Source: Schlesneria paludicola DSM 18645
Lineage (GTDB): Bacteria > Planctomycetota > Planctomycetia > Planctomycetales > Planctomycetaceae
DNA: 64,000 bases
Direction of reading: 5' to 3'
Assembly: GCF_000255655.1 (NCBI RefSeq)
Contig: NZ_JH636436.1
Span: 533,636 to 597,635 of the forward strand
Numbering within the stretch: position 1 is the stretch's first letter; each line of letters starts with the position of its first letter. Under the pieces are notes generated by a model. The model made no database searches. It saw only the letters and a program-made list of their open reading frames with translations, and was not told the origin of the DNA. The position numbers and the translations under genes are program-made. Shown here in pieces: positions 1 to 8,852 of this stretch.

Positions 1-20
1 AACGCCGCAGTCAAGTTCCG

Positions 21-1355
21 TTGTCGCATGCCAACTTGAAGCAGGTTGCAGAGTTTGACGCGGGTTGTACGACGGACGAGGTATTCGAACCCGGGCCATC
101 GAAACCTGGTCGCTCGCGTCTTCAACAACCCTCGGCACTGGAAGATCAGATCCGACGTGAAGTGGTCGCTGCGTTGAGTCAACAAGACCAGATCGTGCTT
201 CCCCAAGTGCTTCAAGTGGGTGATCCCCCGTCCCAAGTCCCATCACCTGCCGATTCGTTGCCCGATGAGATTCCCGAAAGTGCCGAGCCCACGCCGGATG
301 CCGGTGAAGCTTCAGCCGTTCGCGGTGTCATCGAACATGAGTTGTCGCATGCCACCCGGGAAGAACGCGAAATCTGGTTCGACGAGCTCAAAACGCTTCC
401 CGCTGCGGTCGTTCGCGATCTGCTTCAGGTCCGAAAACAATTGCGGGCACTGCCGAAACTGATGGGAGGGATGCCCGAAAAGCTGGCCTCGGCCGATTTG
501 GATGAGATTCCGAGTCGAAGTCGTGAGATCGCCGCGGAACCCGCCTCCACCCGGATTCGTTTCAATGCACCAGACCAGTTGGCCTCGTCGGCGGCTCTTG
601 AAGCGACGATTTCGCAGTTGCGGCACAACGTCACAAATGCCGCCACGCCAGGTTTCAAACGCCTGCGTGTCACGCTTGTCGATGTTTATAGTTCCCGAAT
701 GGGGGATTCGCCTGCCACCGGCGAGCCTGCGGTATTGCAATCGCTGGGGACCCCGATTCAGGGAGAAGGGTGTCGGATGGGGCCGCTGCTCGTCGATCAC
801 ACTCAAGGCACACTTCGAAAGTCCGGGCGTCCGCTCGATCTGGCCATCTCTGGTGAGGGATTTTACGTTCTTAAATCGGTGGAGAATACGTACCTGACGC
901 GGTGTGGCGCATTCACTCTGAATCGCAATCGTCAGTTGTGTCTCGCCACGACCGGTGAAGAGCTTCTGCTACAACCTGTGATTACCGTTCCGGACGGAGT
1001 CCATGAAATTCGTGTGTCTGCCGAAGGAGCGATTTCGGTCACGAAGTCTGGTGATGTGTCCAGATCGACCGTGATCGGCACAATTTTGCTGGGGCGCGTC
1101 GCCAGTCCAATGCGATTGCAGCCGGTGGGAAGTGCGCTGTTCGCCGTGAACGACGCGTCAGGGCCGATCATCCTCGACGCGCCTGGAGCACAGGGGCAGG
1201 GCGAGTTTCATCAGGGGTTTCTCGAGCAGGCGAATGTCGATCTCGAAAAAGAGCAGGACGAGATTGAAGAGCTGACGTCAATTTTGAAGTCATTTCCCTC
1301 GCAAAGTCTTCGGCCAGCCACGGCCAGTCATTCGCACGAATCCCCCAACCGATAG
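21..1355 (+). CDS. FlgG-like flagellar rod/hook-basal body protein with long N-terminal extension (5' end may be outside window)
   Basis: The C-terminal ~260 residues read like the flagellar distal-rod protein FlgG/FlgF. A helical segment (about residues 187-206) leads into N-AATPGFKR (about 205-214). A core with PLDLAISGEGFYVL follows, then T-R-G-F-LN and a C-terminal GFLEQANVDLEKE helix. In the family both ends pair as a coiled coil in the rod or hook. The first ~185 residues are not typical: they are acidic and proline-rich, with no recognised domain. The TTG at 21 is only the first possible start in this frame. No in-frame stop lies between base 1 and 21, so the gene may begin upstream. 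FlgG proteins are normally about 260 residues. No other flagellar structural gene is in the window, so a specialised role cannot be excluded. Confidence 0.7.
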   Translation: MSHANLKQVAEFDAGCTTDEVFEPGPSKPGRSRLQQPSALEDQIRREVVAALSQQDQIVLPQVLQVGDPPSQVPSPADSLPDEIPESAEPTPDAGEASAVRGVIEHELSHATREEREIWFDELKTLPAAVVRDLLQVRKQLRALPKLMGGMPEKLASADLDEIPSRSREIAAEPASTRIRFNAPDQLASSAALEATISQLRHNVTNAATPGFKRLRVTLVDVYSSRMGDSPATGEPAVLQSLGTPIQGEGCRMGPLLVDHTQGTLRKSGRPLDLAISGEGFYVLKSVENTYLTRCGAFTLNRNRQLCLATTGEELLLQPVITVPDGVHEIRVSAEGAISVTKSGDVSRSTVIGTILLGRVASPMRLQPVGSALFAVNDASGPIILDAPGAQGQGEFHQGFLEQANVDLEKEQDEIEELTSILKSFPSQSLRPATASHSHESPNR

Positions 1356-1490
1356 TGAGAATGGCTTCTTGCATCGGGGTTGCTGGGGATTCACGGCCTC
1401 TCTGGTGTTCCCGTCAGCATGCTCGTCAGATGCCGCCATTGGTGTGCGGTGTTTTTGGTCGAAGCCTGACTCAATCGCGGAGGAATCCCA

Positions 1491-1922
1491 ATGAGCCTTT
1501 TCAGCGAATTCAAGGCATTTATTCGACGCGGCAACGTTGTCGATCTCGCGGTGGGACTGATTATGGGGGCGGCGTTCACAAAGATCGTGAACTCGCTGGT
1601 CAATGACGTCATCATGCCGCCTATTGGCTACTTGATCGGGGGAAAGGAATTCACGGAGATCAAATTCGTGCTTCCCCGCACGAAGATCCTCGATCCCTTA
1701 GCGCCAGGCGGTCTAAAAGAGCTGGAACCCGCGACGATCAATATCGGTAGTTTTCTGCAGGCGAGCTTTGATTTTCTGCTTATTTCGATTTGCGTCTTCG
1801 CGATGATCAAAGCGATGAATGCCTTCAAGCGATCCGAGGCCGCCGCTCCGCCTGCAACACCGGAGTTGTCGCTGACCGACAAGCTGCTGACGGAAATTCG
1901 AGACGAGCTGAAGTCGCGATGA
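1491..1922 (+). CDS. mscL: Large-conductance mechanosensitive channel MscL
   Basis: A 143-residue MscL. The amphipathic N-terminal helix is followed by the diagnostic RGNVVDLAVGLIMGAAF pore helix (TM1, about 12-35). A periplasmic loop with KIL and PG segments comes next, then TM2 (about 85-107) and a charged C-terminal bundle ending LLTEIRDEL. MscL forms a homopentameric emergency valve that opens on hypo-osmotic shock to release solutes. The ATG is preceded by GGAGGAATCCCA, a strong ribosome site. Length and motif order are normal. The gene stands alone, and its stop lies only 17 bases before the left inverted repeat of the neighbouring transposase element. Confidence 0.97.
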   Translation: MSLFSEFKAFIRRGNVVDLAVGLIMGAAFTKIVNSLVNDVIMPPIGYLIGGKEFTEIKFVLPRTKILDPLAPGGLKELEPATINIGSFLQASFDFLLISICVFAMIKAMNAFKRSEAAAPPATPELSLTDKLLTEIRDELKSR

Positions 1923-1939
1923 GCGGCGGATTTGCTTTG

Positions 1940-2039
1940 AGGCCCAACGGGGCCGGCAAGTCCCCTAGCCAGGGTCGGAGGCGTCCTCGCCGCAGGCCCT
2001 GGAATCGTTCCCACGAGACAGCGAAGGTCTGAAGGACCG
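1940..2039 (+). repeat. Left inverted repeat of the IS200/RAYT-like element
   Basis: About 100 bases that reappear in reverse complement at 2632-2731. The outer ~65 bases match closely with scattered substitutions, the middle diverges, and the inner 14 bases (GGTCTGAAGGACCG) match exactly. The repeat contains short internal hairpins: GGCCC-AACG-GGGCC, and CCAGGG paired with CCCTGG. Such foldback DNA is the kind of single-stranded substrate used by Y1 HUH transposases. It may also act as a terminator for mscL. Confidence 0.85.
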
Positions 2040-2164
2040 ACCTATCGATTCGCGATGATTCAAAGATCCACAAGACCAAATCGTATGGTCTGGCCGCAGC
2101 AACTTTTTCGCGTGGTGCGTGTTTATCATCTGAGATGATCCCATTCCCTCAATTGTGTCACGCC

Positions 2165-2620
2165 ATGCCTCAATCCTTGTCGCGTGTTTGGTTGCATTTC
2201 ACTTTCAGTACGAAAGACCGCCAGGCATTTCTTCCGAGGTTGGACTCTCGTGAAGCACTGTTTCGAATGCTTGGTCACGAAATTGAGAAAGCCGGATGCA
2301 TCCCCAAATGTTGTGGGGGTTGGACTGACCATGTTCACGTCATTTGCGGGTTGTCGCGGACTGTGACAATTTCCGCCCTCATTCAACAAATCAAAATCGA
2401 AACGTCAAAGTGGGCGAAGAAGTCGCCCCTTCAGATTGGGGCATTTTCATGGCAACAAGGGTATGGTGCCTTTTCGATCAGCGAATCAATCCTCGAAAAT
2501 GTCATCAAGTACGTCCAGCGGCAGGAGGAGCATCATCGACATCGTTCATTTCAGGATGAATTCCGCGAACTTTGTCGCAAACACGGACTCGAAATCGATG
2601 AACGATACGTCTGGGATTGA
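2165..2620 (+). CDS. IS200/RAYT-type Y1 transposase
   Basis: A 151-residue single-domain Y1 HUH transposase. It begins MPQSLSRVWLHFTFSTKDRQ and carries the HUH motif DHVHVICG (His56 and His58 coordinate the metal). The segment WQQGYGAFSISES follows, then the helix with Tyr116 (IKYVQRQEEHH) as the likely catalytic nucleophile. The end, LEIDERYVWD, is characteristic of this subfamily. In known relatives the enzyme nicks and rejoins single-stranded DNA at hairpins. I chose the ATG at 2165 because the conserved MPQSLSRVWL starts there; the frame is open 10 codons further up. The frame looks intact. The gene sits centrally between two matching inverted repeats, which supports a REP-associated or IS200-like unit. 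Confidence 0.9.
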   Translation: MPQSLSRVWLHFTFSTKDRQAFLPRLDSREALFRMLGHEIEKAGCIPKCCGGWTDHVHVICGLSRTVTISALIQQIKIETSKWAKKSPLQIGAFSWQQGYGAFSISESILENVIKYVQRQEEHHRHRSFQDEFRELCRKHGLEIDERYVWD

Positions 2621-2631
2621 ATTCGACTGGC

Positions 2632-2731
2632 CGGTCCTTCAGACCTGATCGTTCCATCTTCGTCTAATCCAGGGCCTACAGCGAAGACGCTTTCGACCCT
2701 GGCTAGGAGACTTGCCGGCCCCGTTGGGCCT
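2632..2731 (-). repeat. Right inverted repeat of the IS200/RAYT-like element
   Basis: Reverse complement of the 1940-2039 repeat. It starts with CGGTCCTTCAGACC just downstream of the transposase stop and ends with the GGCCCCGTTGGGCC hairpin. Differences from the left copy are mostly substitutions in the outer arm plus a diverged ~20-base middle. Confidence 0.85.
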
Positions 2732-3012
2732 TTAGAGCAGTCGCTTTCAAGCCACATTCCGATCCTGAACCCCAATCCCAACGCGCCACTCAAAATGGAT
2801 ACGTCTTTGTGAGCGCAAGGGTCTCGTCCACGCCAATTCCAAGGCCGCAATCAATCCTCACACCTGTTGATTGACATCCCGCACTTTGCGAGTGGATTGC
2901 AAAGCGCGTAAGATCGAGACTTGGGTACCGCGAGCCTTCGTTGGCCACGGCATGAACAAATTGAACGCCGCATTTCCCTGTCGTCGCGCACGCCGAGTTG
3001 AGAAGAGCCGAT

Positions 3013-3948
3013 ATGCCACTAATTCCCGAAGCCGCCGCGTTTCTCGATCAACTTGCAAAGCAGAACCTGCCCCCGATGGAGACTCTGCCGATCGAGGTGA
3101 CGCGGCGGGCGCTGGCGATCGGCGCAAAGCCCGCTCCCAACCCGCCGGTCTTAAGGCAGGTGCAGAATCTCTTGATCAAACGTCCTGATGGGACCGATCT
3201 GCCCATTCGCATCTACTTGCCGACAACATCCACGCCGCTGGCGGCTTGCCTGTACTTTCACGGCGGCGGATGGGTCTTGAACAGCGTCGACACTCATGAT
3301 GACCTTGTCCGGCGGCTGGCTGCTGCGTCGGACAGTGTGTTTGTCAGTGTGGAATATCGTCTGGCACCCGAACACAAGTACCCTGCGGCCGCCGAAGATG
3401 CCTACACGGCGCTGCAATGGGTGTACAATCACGCGGCAGAACTTGGCTGCCATCCCGACCGGATCGTGATGTCGGGTGATAGTGCGGGGGCCAATCTGGC
3501 TGCGGCCGCCTGTCTGATGACGCGGGATCGAAACGGTCCGAAAGTGGCCTTCCAGGTTCTGATTTATCCGATCACCGACTGCAATTTCGAGACACCGTCG
3601 TACATCGCGAATGCGAAGGGGTATTTTCTGACCCGAAGCGAAATGATGTGGTTCTGGAAGCATTACGTTTCGTCGCCCGAGCAAATGCACGAAGCGTATG
3701 CGTCGCCGCTACGAGCCGAGTCGCTGCAGGGATTGCCGCCGGCGTTTGTGATCACTGCCGAGTTTGATCCGCTGCGAGACGAAGGTGAAGTGTATGCCGC
3801 GGCCTTACGCGCGGCGGGAGTTGACGCGACCGTCCGTCGCTATGACGGGATGATTCATGCGTTCATGCGTCGCGTGCAACAATTTGAAACCGCCAAGATC
3901 GCGATTCAAGAGGTTGCGGACTACCTTCGTCGTGGGTTTCGTTCGTGA
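3013..3948 (+). CDS. Alpha/beta hydrolase, hormone-sensitive-lipase (HSL) family esterase
   Basis: A 311-residue serine esterase/lipase. The oxyanion motif HGGGW is at 83-87 and the nucleophile elbow GDSAG at 155-159 (Ser157). The acid is in FDPLRDEG (Asp252) and the catalytic base in the DGMIHAF segment (His282). These motifs and their order define the HSL (bacterial family IV) group, which hydrolyses short to medium acyl esters. The segment VEYRLAPEHKYPAAAEDA is also typical. No signal peptide is evident, so it is probably cytoplasmic. The frame can be extended five codons to a TTG at 2998, but the ATG at 3013 is more likely. The substrate cannot be inferred from context. Confidence 0.92.
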   Translation: MPLIPEAAAFLDQLAKQNLPPMETLPIEVTRRALAIGAKPAPNPPVLRQVQNLLIKRPDGTDLPIRIYLPTTSTPLAACLYFHGGGWVLNSVDTHDDLVRRLAAASDSVFVSVEYRLAPEHKYPAAAEDAYTALQWVYNHAAELGCHPDRIVMSGDSAGANLAAAACLMTRDRNGPKVAFQVLIYPITDCNFETPSYIANAKGYFLTRSEMMWFWKHYVSSPEQMHEAYASPLRAESLQGLPPAFVITAEFDPLRDEGEVYAAALRAAGVDATVRRYDGMIHAFMRRVQQFETAKIAIQEVADYLRRGFRS

Positions 3949-4184
3949 GGTTTTGGTTGACTTTTAGGGCGACGCGGGAAATCTCTTGCCCGGAAGTGCC
4001 AGAGCCATTTGACCTGCCCGTTCATGGTGTGCACGATAGGCTTCCCGGAACGACTGCAAATCGATCGGTTCTATCTTCTGAACCGCGGAATGCCCGCGTC
4101 TTATCGGGGCGAGTCCGCCGGACGACCGAACGTCTCATTTGAGATAACCGCTCTTCACGAGCCGAAATCGAACAGAAAAAGAGC

Positions 4185-4829
4185 ATGCGAAAATATGTCA
4201 TCATGGGGGCGCAGGGTTGTGGCAAGGGAACCCAGGCGAAGCTGCTAAAACGCGACTTCGATATCGTACATATCTCGGTGGGAGATATTTTTCGCTGGCA
4301 CATTCAGTCTCATTCGAAGCTTGGCGCGCGGATCAAGCGGTTGATCGCCGCGGGACGAATGGTCGAAGACGAGACGGTCGAGCAAATTATTCGCGACCGT
4401 CTGTCGCAGCACGATTGGAATTTCGGCTTTGTGCTCGATGGGTTTCCACGAACGAAAACTCAGGCCGAGTTCTTCCTTGAGAGCTACGATATTGACGCCG
4501 TGATTCACATTGCTGTGCCTGACGAAGTCGTCTTCGAACGCGTCCTGGCACGACGGCTCTGCAGTCAGTGTGGTCTCGACTACAACCTGATTCATCATCG
4601 TCCGGCGGTGATCGATACCTGTGACGTCTGCGGCGGAAAGCTGGTCATTCGCAGCGACGATAATGAAGCCGGATTACGGCAGCGGCTGCAGGACTATCGG
4701 ACACAAACCGAACCGGTGCTCGAGTTGTTTCGCCGCAAAGAACTGGTAATTCAAACCGACGGTTCGCAAAGCGTCGAAGCGGTCAGCCTCGATATTCAGA
4801 ATCAACTGGGGCTGGTACCGAAAGCGTAA
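4185..4829 (+). CDS. adk: Adenylate kinase with zinc-type LID domain
   Basis: A 214-residue adenylate kinase that interconverts ATP + AMP and 2 ADP. The P-loop GAQGCGKGTQ is at 8-17, the AMP-binding ISVGDIFR at 30-37, and LDGFPRT at 84-90. The LID holds four cysteines (126, 129, 146, 149) in the CxxC...CxxC pattern of zinc-binding adenylate kinases. RLQDYRTQTEPV follows the LID as in the family. P-loop spacing and length are normal. It stands alone here, not beside secY or ribosomal genes as in many bacteria, so it may be a second copy. Confidence 0.94.
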   Translation: MRKYVIMGAQGCGKGTQAKLLKRDFDIVHISVGDIFRWHIQSHSKLGARIKRLIAAGRMVEDETVEQIIRDRLSQHDWNFGFVLDGFPRTKTQAEFFLESYDIDAVIHIAVPDEVVFERVLARRLCSQCGLDYNLIHHRPAVIDTCDVCGGKLVIRSDDNEAGLRQRLQDYRTQTEPVLELFRRKELVIQTDGSQSVEAVSLDIQNQLGLVPKA

Positions 4830-5178
4830 GGCCCACAGTGGACGACGCCTCAGGATCATTGGCGAGTCTGGCACTTTGGGCAACGGTAATGCACCACGTT
4901 GCCGCGGCAAGGCGGATGGCGATCGTGCGTGCCACTTTTTTCTGCGAAGGGGAGTTTTCTCAAACTCGCGACTTCAAAAGCGGAACCTTGCGGCCGAGAA
5001 CAGGCGGCGGATGGGGAGGACAATTTCGAGCGGTCTGAACCTCGATTCTTGCCTTGTCCGCGCTGGGGCCAACTCGCTCTTGCCCGAAAACTCCGTTCTC
5101 CGGTAGAAATTGCCGGAGCATCGACAGGGCGGACGGAGTCCGCGCCGAGATTGACGGGCATTCAACGGCAGGGACGCC
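4830..5178. other. Intergenic region, possible Fpg zinc-finger remnant on the minus strand
   Basis: No gene can be supported. On the minus strand, about 4856-4935, a short reading ends with GNVVHYRCPKCQT and a stop. That recalls the C-terminal zinc finger of formamidopyrimidine-DNA glycosylase (HYCPxCQ). The preceding cysteine pair and the catalytic domain are missing, so at best it is a worn remnant. Confidence 0.2.
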
Positions 5179-8100
5179 ATGAACGCAGGGACATTGTTAA
5201 CGTGGGTGGATCGCAATCGCTGGTCCGCACGGTTCTCAAAATTATCGCTGGCACTTGCAGGCTTGGGGTTATTCCTGGGGCTTGTCGCAGCATCGATGTG
5301 GCAGCAGTGGAGTCTGACGTTTGGGCCTGATCCCGGCTTCCAACTCGCGGCCAGCTTGTCGCTGGCATTCTCGCTTTGGCTGGGGACGTACTGGGCAGCG
5401 CCGCGAGCTGACGGCACCGAACGCAGCACGCCCCTGACGTTTGTGATCGGCCTTGGGGCATGGTCTCTCCTGCATCCGTTTTGGATTGATACGCTGACGA
5501 TTGGCATGAAGTGGTTGCCGGTCAGTTGGCTGGAAAACTCGTTCACAGCGCCCGTGGTCGCCTTGGTGGTTGCCGCACTCGCCTGGATCATGCCAGGAAT
5601 GCTCGCGTCGGCGCTCGTCATGCAGGTGACACAAGGCCCCGCCTCGTCGGCGGGCGTGCGTCAAGCGAATAACGCAACGATGCTGTGCGGGATCGCGTGC
5701 GGTTTGGTCTTGAATTCGTTGGTATTGTCACCTCGGTTCGGGCTCTTCATTCCCATCATGGCCGCATGCCTGATCCTGGGGCTGACGATCTGGCGATTTG
5801 GATGCGTTTCCTCACAACGAGGCGTGAGTTTTTCAGAGTCTTGTGTTCGTCATGACACGGGAGTGATGGTCATTCGTTGGGGGATGGTCTTTTTGACGGG
5901 CGCGTTACTGGCGTGTCATGTTCGGTTGGCCAATCAATTGATGCCGCAAGGGGCGTTCGTCGTCGATGTGCAGTTGGCAGGTCTCTTTTTTGGAATGGCT
6001 GCCGGTCTGTTCGTGGCATCGCGGCTGGGTCAATCCATTGATCGCGCTGCGTGGGGGGGGGTAATTGCGGCGGTCGCGGCGAGTGTGATTCTGGCCTTGC
6101 AGCCGCTGCTGGTCGATTTGTCGCTGCGCATGAATGCCACACTGACGGTCGTGTCCTTGCTTTTGCCGGCTCGGTGTTTGCTTTTGATGGCCCTCGCCTT
6201 CCCGTGCGGCTTTGCCTGGTCGTGGGTCGCAGATTCGAACTCGAATGAAGTGCGATCGCGGATGGTGTTTTACGGCGTTCCCTGTGTTGCAGGCTTTGCG
6301 TTGGCGACCTACGTGATGGGTGGCTTATGGGACGCAACGTCAGTCCTGATTTGTTGCGTTCTGGCGATGTCGGTTGCGGCGGCGGGACTTCGTATTCGCA
6401 CACTTCAGGCCCAGTTTTCTTGGAACGGGCTGGTGGCGACGGCCTGTCTACTGCTGACTGCGGTGTCACTTCCGATCTGGCACCATCGCGACGATGCTGT
6501 TCGCAGCGCCAAGCTGCTGTTCTCGGCTCCTGCCGTGATTGCCTATCGCACCGGATGGGAACTGAAATACCTTGCGTCACTCGACGATGTGCGACTGCTT
6601 CATCGACGGGAAGGCCGAACGGGGCCGCTGACGCTTTGGCGCGGCCGCGTGGCCGAACTCTATGTCCGCGAAGCGGGAATTCCCCGAGCTGTTATCACAA
6701 ATACGGCTGACGCGGTCCCTCAGTTTTCTCCAGAAGTACTCCAGGCCGTTTATTCGCTGGTCATTGCCGACCGACCAGGACGAGTGATGCTGCTGGGGTT
6801 GTCGGCCGGAGTTCCACTGTCAACGTGCCTGAGCTTTCCAATTCGTGAAGCGGTGTGCGTCGAAGGTGATTCCAATCTGATCAGTCTTGTGCGTGGCGAA
6901 TTGCATCGGGAGACGGGCGCAAACCCATTGGCAGATGATCGTGTCACCTTGCGCAACGTCAGTCCAGAGCTGGCCTTGATGGCAAAGCCAGACGAATCGT
7001 TCGATGTGATTTTGAGCTGTCCGCCTTCGTCCTCTCTGACCAGTGGCTTGGCTTCGTATACCACCGAGTACTATCAGCGCGCCGCACAGCAATTGTCAGA
7101 ACGGGGGGTGTTCTGCCAGCGATTCGAAGGGATCGACTTTGGTCCCGAACCGATGTTGAGCGTCATCCAATCGATGCGTGAGTCGTTTCGCCAGCTCATG
7201 GCGATCGAAACGTCTGCAGGCGATTTGCTGTTATTCGGCACCATGTGTGAAGACCTATTTGTCCCGAGTGATCTCGCGCAGCGACTCGAAATGCCGCACG
7301 TTTGTCGCGTGCTCGCTCGAAGTGGAATGGATTGGTCGGCACTCTTGAATCTTCCGACCTTCGATCATCTGGCATTGGGTGAGATGTGTGACGACCATAA
7401 AGTGGCTCACAATTCCTGCCTTCACGGAACGATCGCCGCACGTGCCCCGATGGAAGTCATGCGTTGGGGGAACAAACAACAGGAGGTCCAAGCGGTCTTG
7501 ACGGCCACTCGGGTGACACCTGCACCGTTCTGGATTGACGAATCCGGACAGCCCAAGGAGTTGGAAGAGGAACGCGATCTGTCGCGTCGTTCGCGATTGG
7601 TGGAATGGCTGGGAGAAGGTGGGGCTTCGAAAGAATTGATTCGGCGGCTGGAAGAAGTCACGTCACAGCGTTCACTGGTACGTGAGAATCCTGATACACA
7701 CTGGTGGGCATATCGCCGCATCCTGAAGAAGCAATTGCAAGATCGACCTCGTACGGCGATCCAGCAGGTCAAAGCCGTCGACAAGAAAGGGTTGCATCCC
7801 GAAGATTCGCGGCGACGTGACTATTTTGAGGCTCTTGGAAATGCCGCGCGCCGACCAAAACCGACGCGGGAACAGGTGGCCGCCGTAGAGCAGCAGCTTG
7901 ACCCCTACGATCCCCTGGTCAGTTACTTCGGTCGTCAGGAAACGGCCGATCTGCTAGCGCGGGCCGGTGAAGACCCTGCTCGCGAACTGATGTATCGCCT
8001 ACATGTCATCTATTTCTCACCGACGGTGGATGCGTCCGTCCGTAACGTTGCCACCGCGATTCAATTGCTGGTGAGTCATCCAGAATCGATTCCCGATGAC

Positions 8101-8451
8101 ACGCATCGGTTTGACGCGTTGAATGGGATGATTCAGACCCTGCGGGTGCGATGGGAAGTGCGACAAAACATTCGTGAAGACTCATCGAAGAAGGTGATGG
8201 ACGATGTCGATCAAAGTTTGCTTGCTGTCGAAAAGGGGCTTGCGGCGATGAACGAGTTGGCCGCGACGACAGGGATTTCTGACGCCGAATGGCAGACAAG
8301 GAAGCAAGTCATCGAGCGTCTGATGACTCGCCCGCTCAGAACGTACCGTGGGGAACTTCAGGCCCGTCTGACGCGAGGTCAGGCAATGGCCCACGCGATT
8401 ATTGATGAAGCCACCAACGCCGACCGTGATCTTCCTGGCGTAGCGGAGTGA
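5179..8451 (+). CDS. Polytopic membrane protein fused to a spermidine-synthase-like domain
   Basis: A 1090-residue protein in three parts. Residues ~15-450 hold about ten to twelve hydrophobic segments. Residues ~490-690 resemble a polyamine aminopropyltransferase/SAM-fold domain: the loop VMLLGLSAG is near 536-544, an acidic E-GDSNLI strand follows, and DESFDVILSCPPSS sits near 604-617, then YTTEYYQRAAQQLSERGVFCQ. Residues ~700-1090 are a soluble, charged, mostly helical tail with no recognised domain. Membrane-anchored spermidine-synthase-like proteins are common in planctomycetes, but their substrates are unknown. A true aminopropyltransferase would have a D-x-x-D-like acidic pair, and here the loop reads CPPSS, so the catalytic activity is doubtful. 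It is monocistronic, with a hairpin shortly after the stop. Confidence 0.75.
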   Translation: MNAGTLLTWVDRNRWSARFSKLSLALAGLGLFLGLVAASMWQQWSLTFGPDPGFQLAASLSLAFSLWLGTYWAAPRADGTERSTPLTFVIGLGAWSLLHPFWIDTLTIGMKWLPVSWLENSFTAPVVALVVAALAWIMPGMLASALVMQVTQGPASSAGVRQANNATMLCGIACGLVLNSLVLSPRFGLFIPIMAACLILGLTIWRFGCVSSQRGVSFSESCVRHDTGVMVIRWGMVFLTGALLACHVRLANQLMPQGAFVVDVQLAGLFFGMAAGLFVASRLGQSIDRAAWGGVIAAVAASVILALQPLLVDLSLRMNATLTVVSLLLPARCLLLMALAFPCGFAWSWVADSNSNEVRSRMVFYGVPCVAGFALATYVMGGLWDATSVLICCVLAMSVAAAGLRIRTLQAQFSWNGLVATACLLLTAVSLPIWHHRDDAVRSAKLLFSAPAVIAYRTGWELKYLASLDDVRLLHRREGRTGPLTLWRGRVAELYVREAGIPRAVITNTADAVPQFSPEVLQAVYSLVIADRPGRVMLLGLSAGVPLSTCLSFPIREAVCVEGDSNLISLVRGELHRETGANPLADDRVTLRNVSPELALMAKPDESFDVILSCPPSSSLTSGLASYTTEYYQRAAQQLSERGVFCQRFEGIDFGPEPMLSVIQSMRESFRQLMAIETSAGDLLLFGTMCEDLFVPSDLAQRLEMPHVCRVLARSGMDWSALLNLPTFDHLALGEMCDDHKVAHNSCLHGTIAARAPMEVMRWGNKQQEVQAVLTATRVTPAPFWIDESGQPKELEEERDLSRRSRLVEWLGEGGASKELIRRLEEVTSQRSLVRENPDTHWWAYRRILKKQLQDRPRTAIQQVKAVDKKGLHPEDSRRRDYFEALGNAARRPKPTREQVAAVEQQLDPYDPLVSYFGRQETADLLARAGEDPARELMYRLHVIYFSPTVDASVRNVATAIQLLVSHPESIPDDTHRFDALNGMIQTLRVRWEVRQNIREDSSKKVMDDVDQSLLAVEKGLAAMNELAATTGISDAEWQTRKQVIERLMTRPLRTYRGELQARLTRGQAMAHAIIDEATNADRDLPGVAE

Positions 8452-8471
8452 TTGGATTCCGTGACGGTTGG

Positions 8472-8495
8472 TGTCCTGTTGAAATCAACAGGACA
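8472..8495 (+). terminator. Hairpin after the membrane/spermidine-synthase fusion gene
   Basis: TGTCCTGTTG-AAAT-CAACAGGACA forms a perfect 10-bp stem with a 4-base loop, 20 bases after the stop. It has no long T run, so it may be a Rho-assisted or RNA-stabilising hairpin rather than a classical intrinsic terminator. Confidence 0.5.
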
Positions 8496-8852
8496 GGCAC
8501 CTTGATTCTCACGACATCATAGGCGTCGTCGAATCCGCGTAGGACCAGCCCCTGTTATTGGTCGCTACGGTGATTGAAGTTGGTCTACACAACTGGCGTG
8601 ATCTTTCTGAGATCGCGCCAAATTACCTTGAATCACATTCAATCGTTTCGCCCGGAGCCAGCGGCGACAAAGTTTTGCGATCCTGCAAAGCAATTCCGAA
8701 TGACGTGTGCATTGCCTCATTCGCTGCCAGTTGGCTTCCGGGATCGCAACTAGAAATTCCCACCAGCGAGTCCGAAGACCGCTTCTCTTCGAGGCGTGAC
8801 TGGGATAGCCGACGAGGGTGATTCGCGTGTCTCACGCTCCTCAATACGCCCT
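8496..8852. other. Intergenic region without a supported gene
   Basis: About 350 bases between a plus-strand and a minus-strand gene that converge. Only short shadow frames are present, with no motif or coding bias that I would support. Confidence 0.5.

Larger units (their letters stand above)
1940..2731 (+). mobile_element. Transposase gene bounded by inverted repeats (REPtron-like unit)
   Basis: The unit runs from the left inverted repeat to the right inverted repeat and encloses one transposase gene. No direct target-site duplication was recognised, as expected for HUH elements. The paired palindrome-rich flanks resemble the REP-RAYT-REP arrangement rather than a classical DDE insertion sequence. 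The boundaries are the limits of visible repeat similarity, not mapped ends. Confidence 0.65.
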
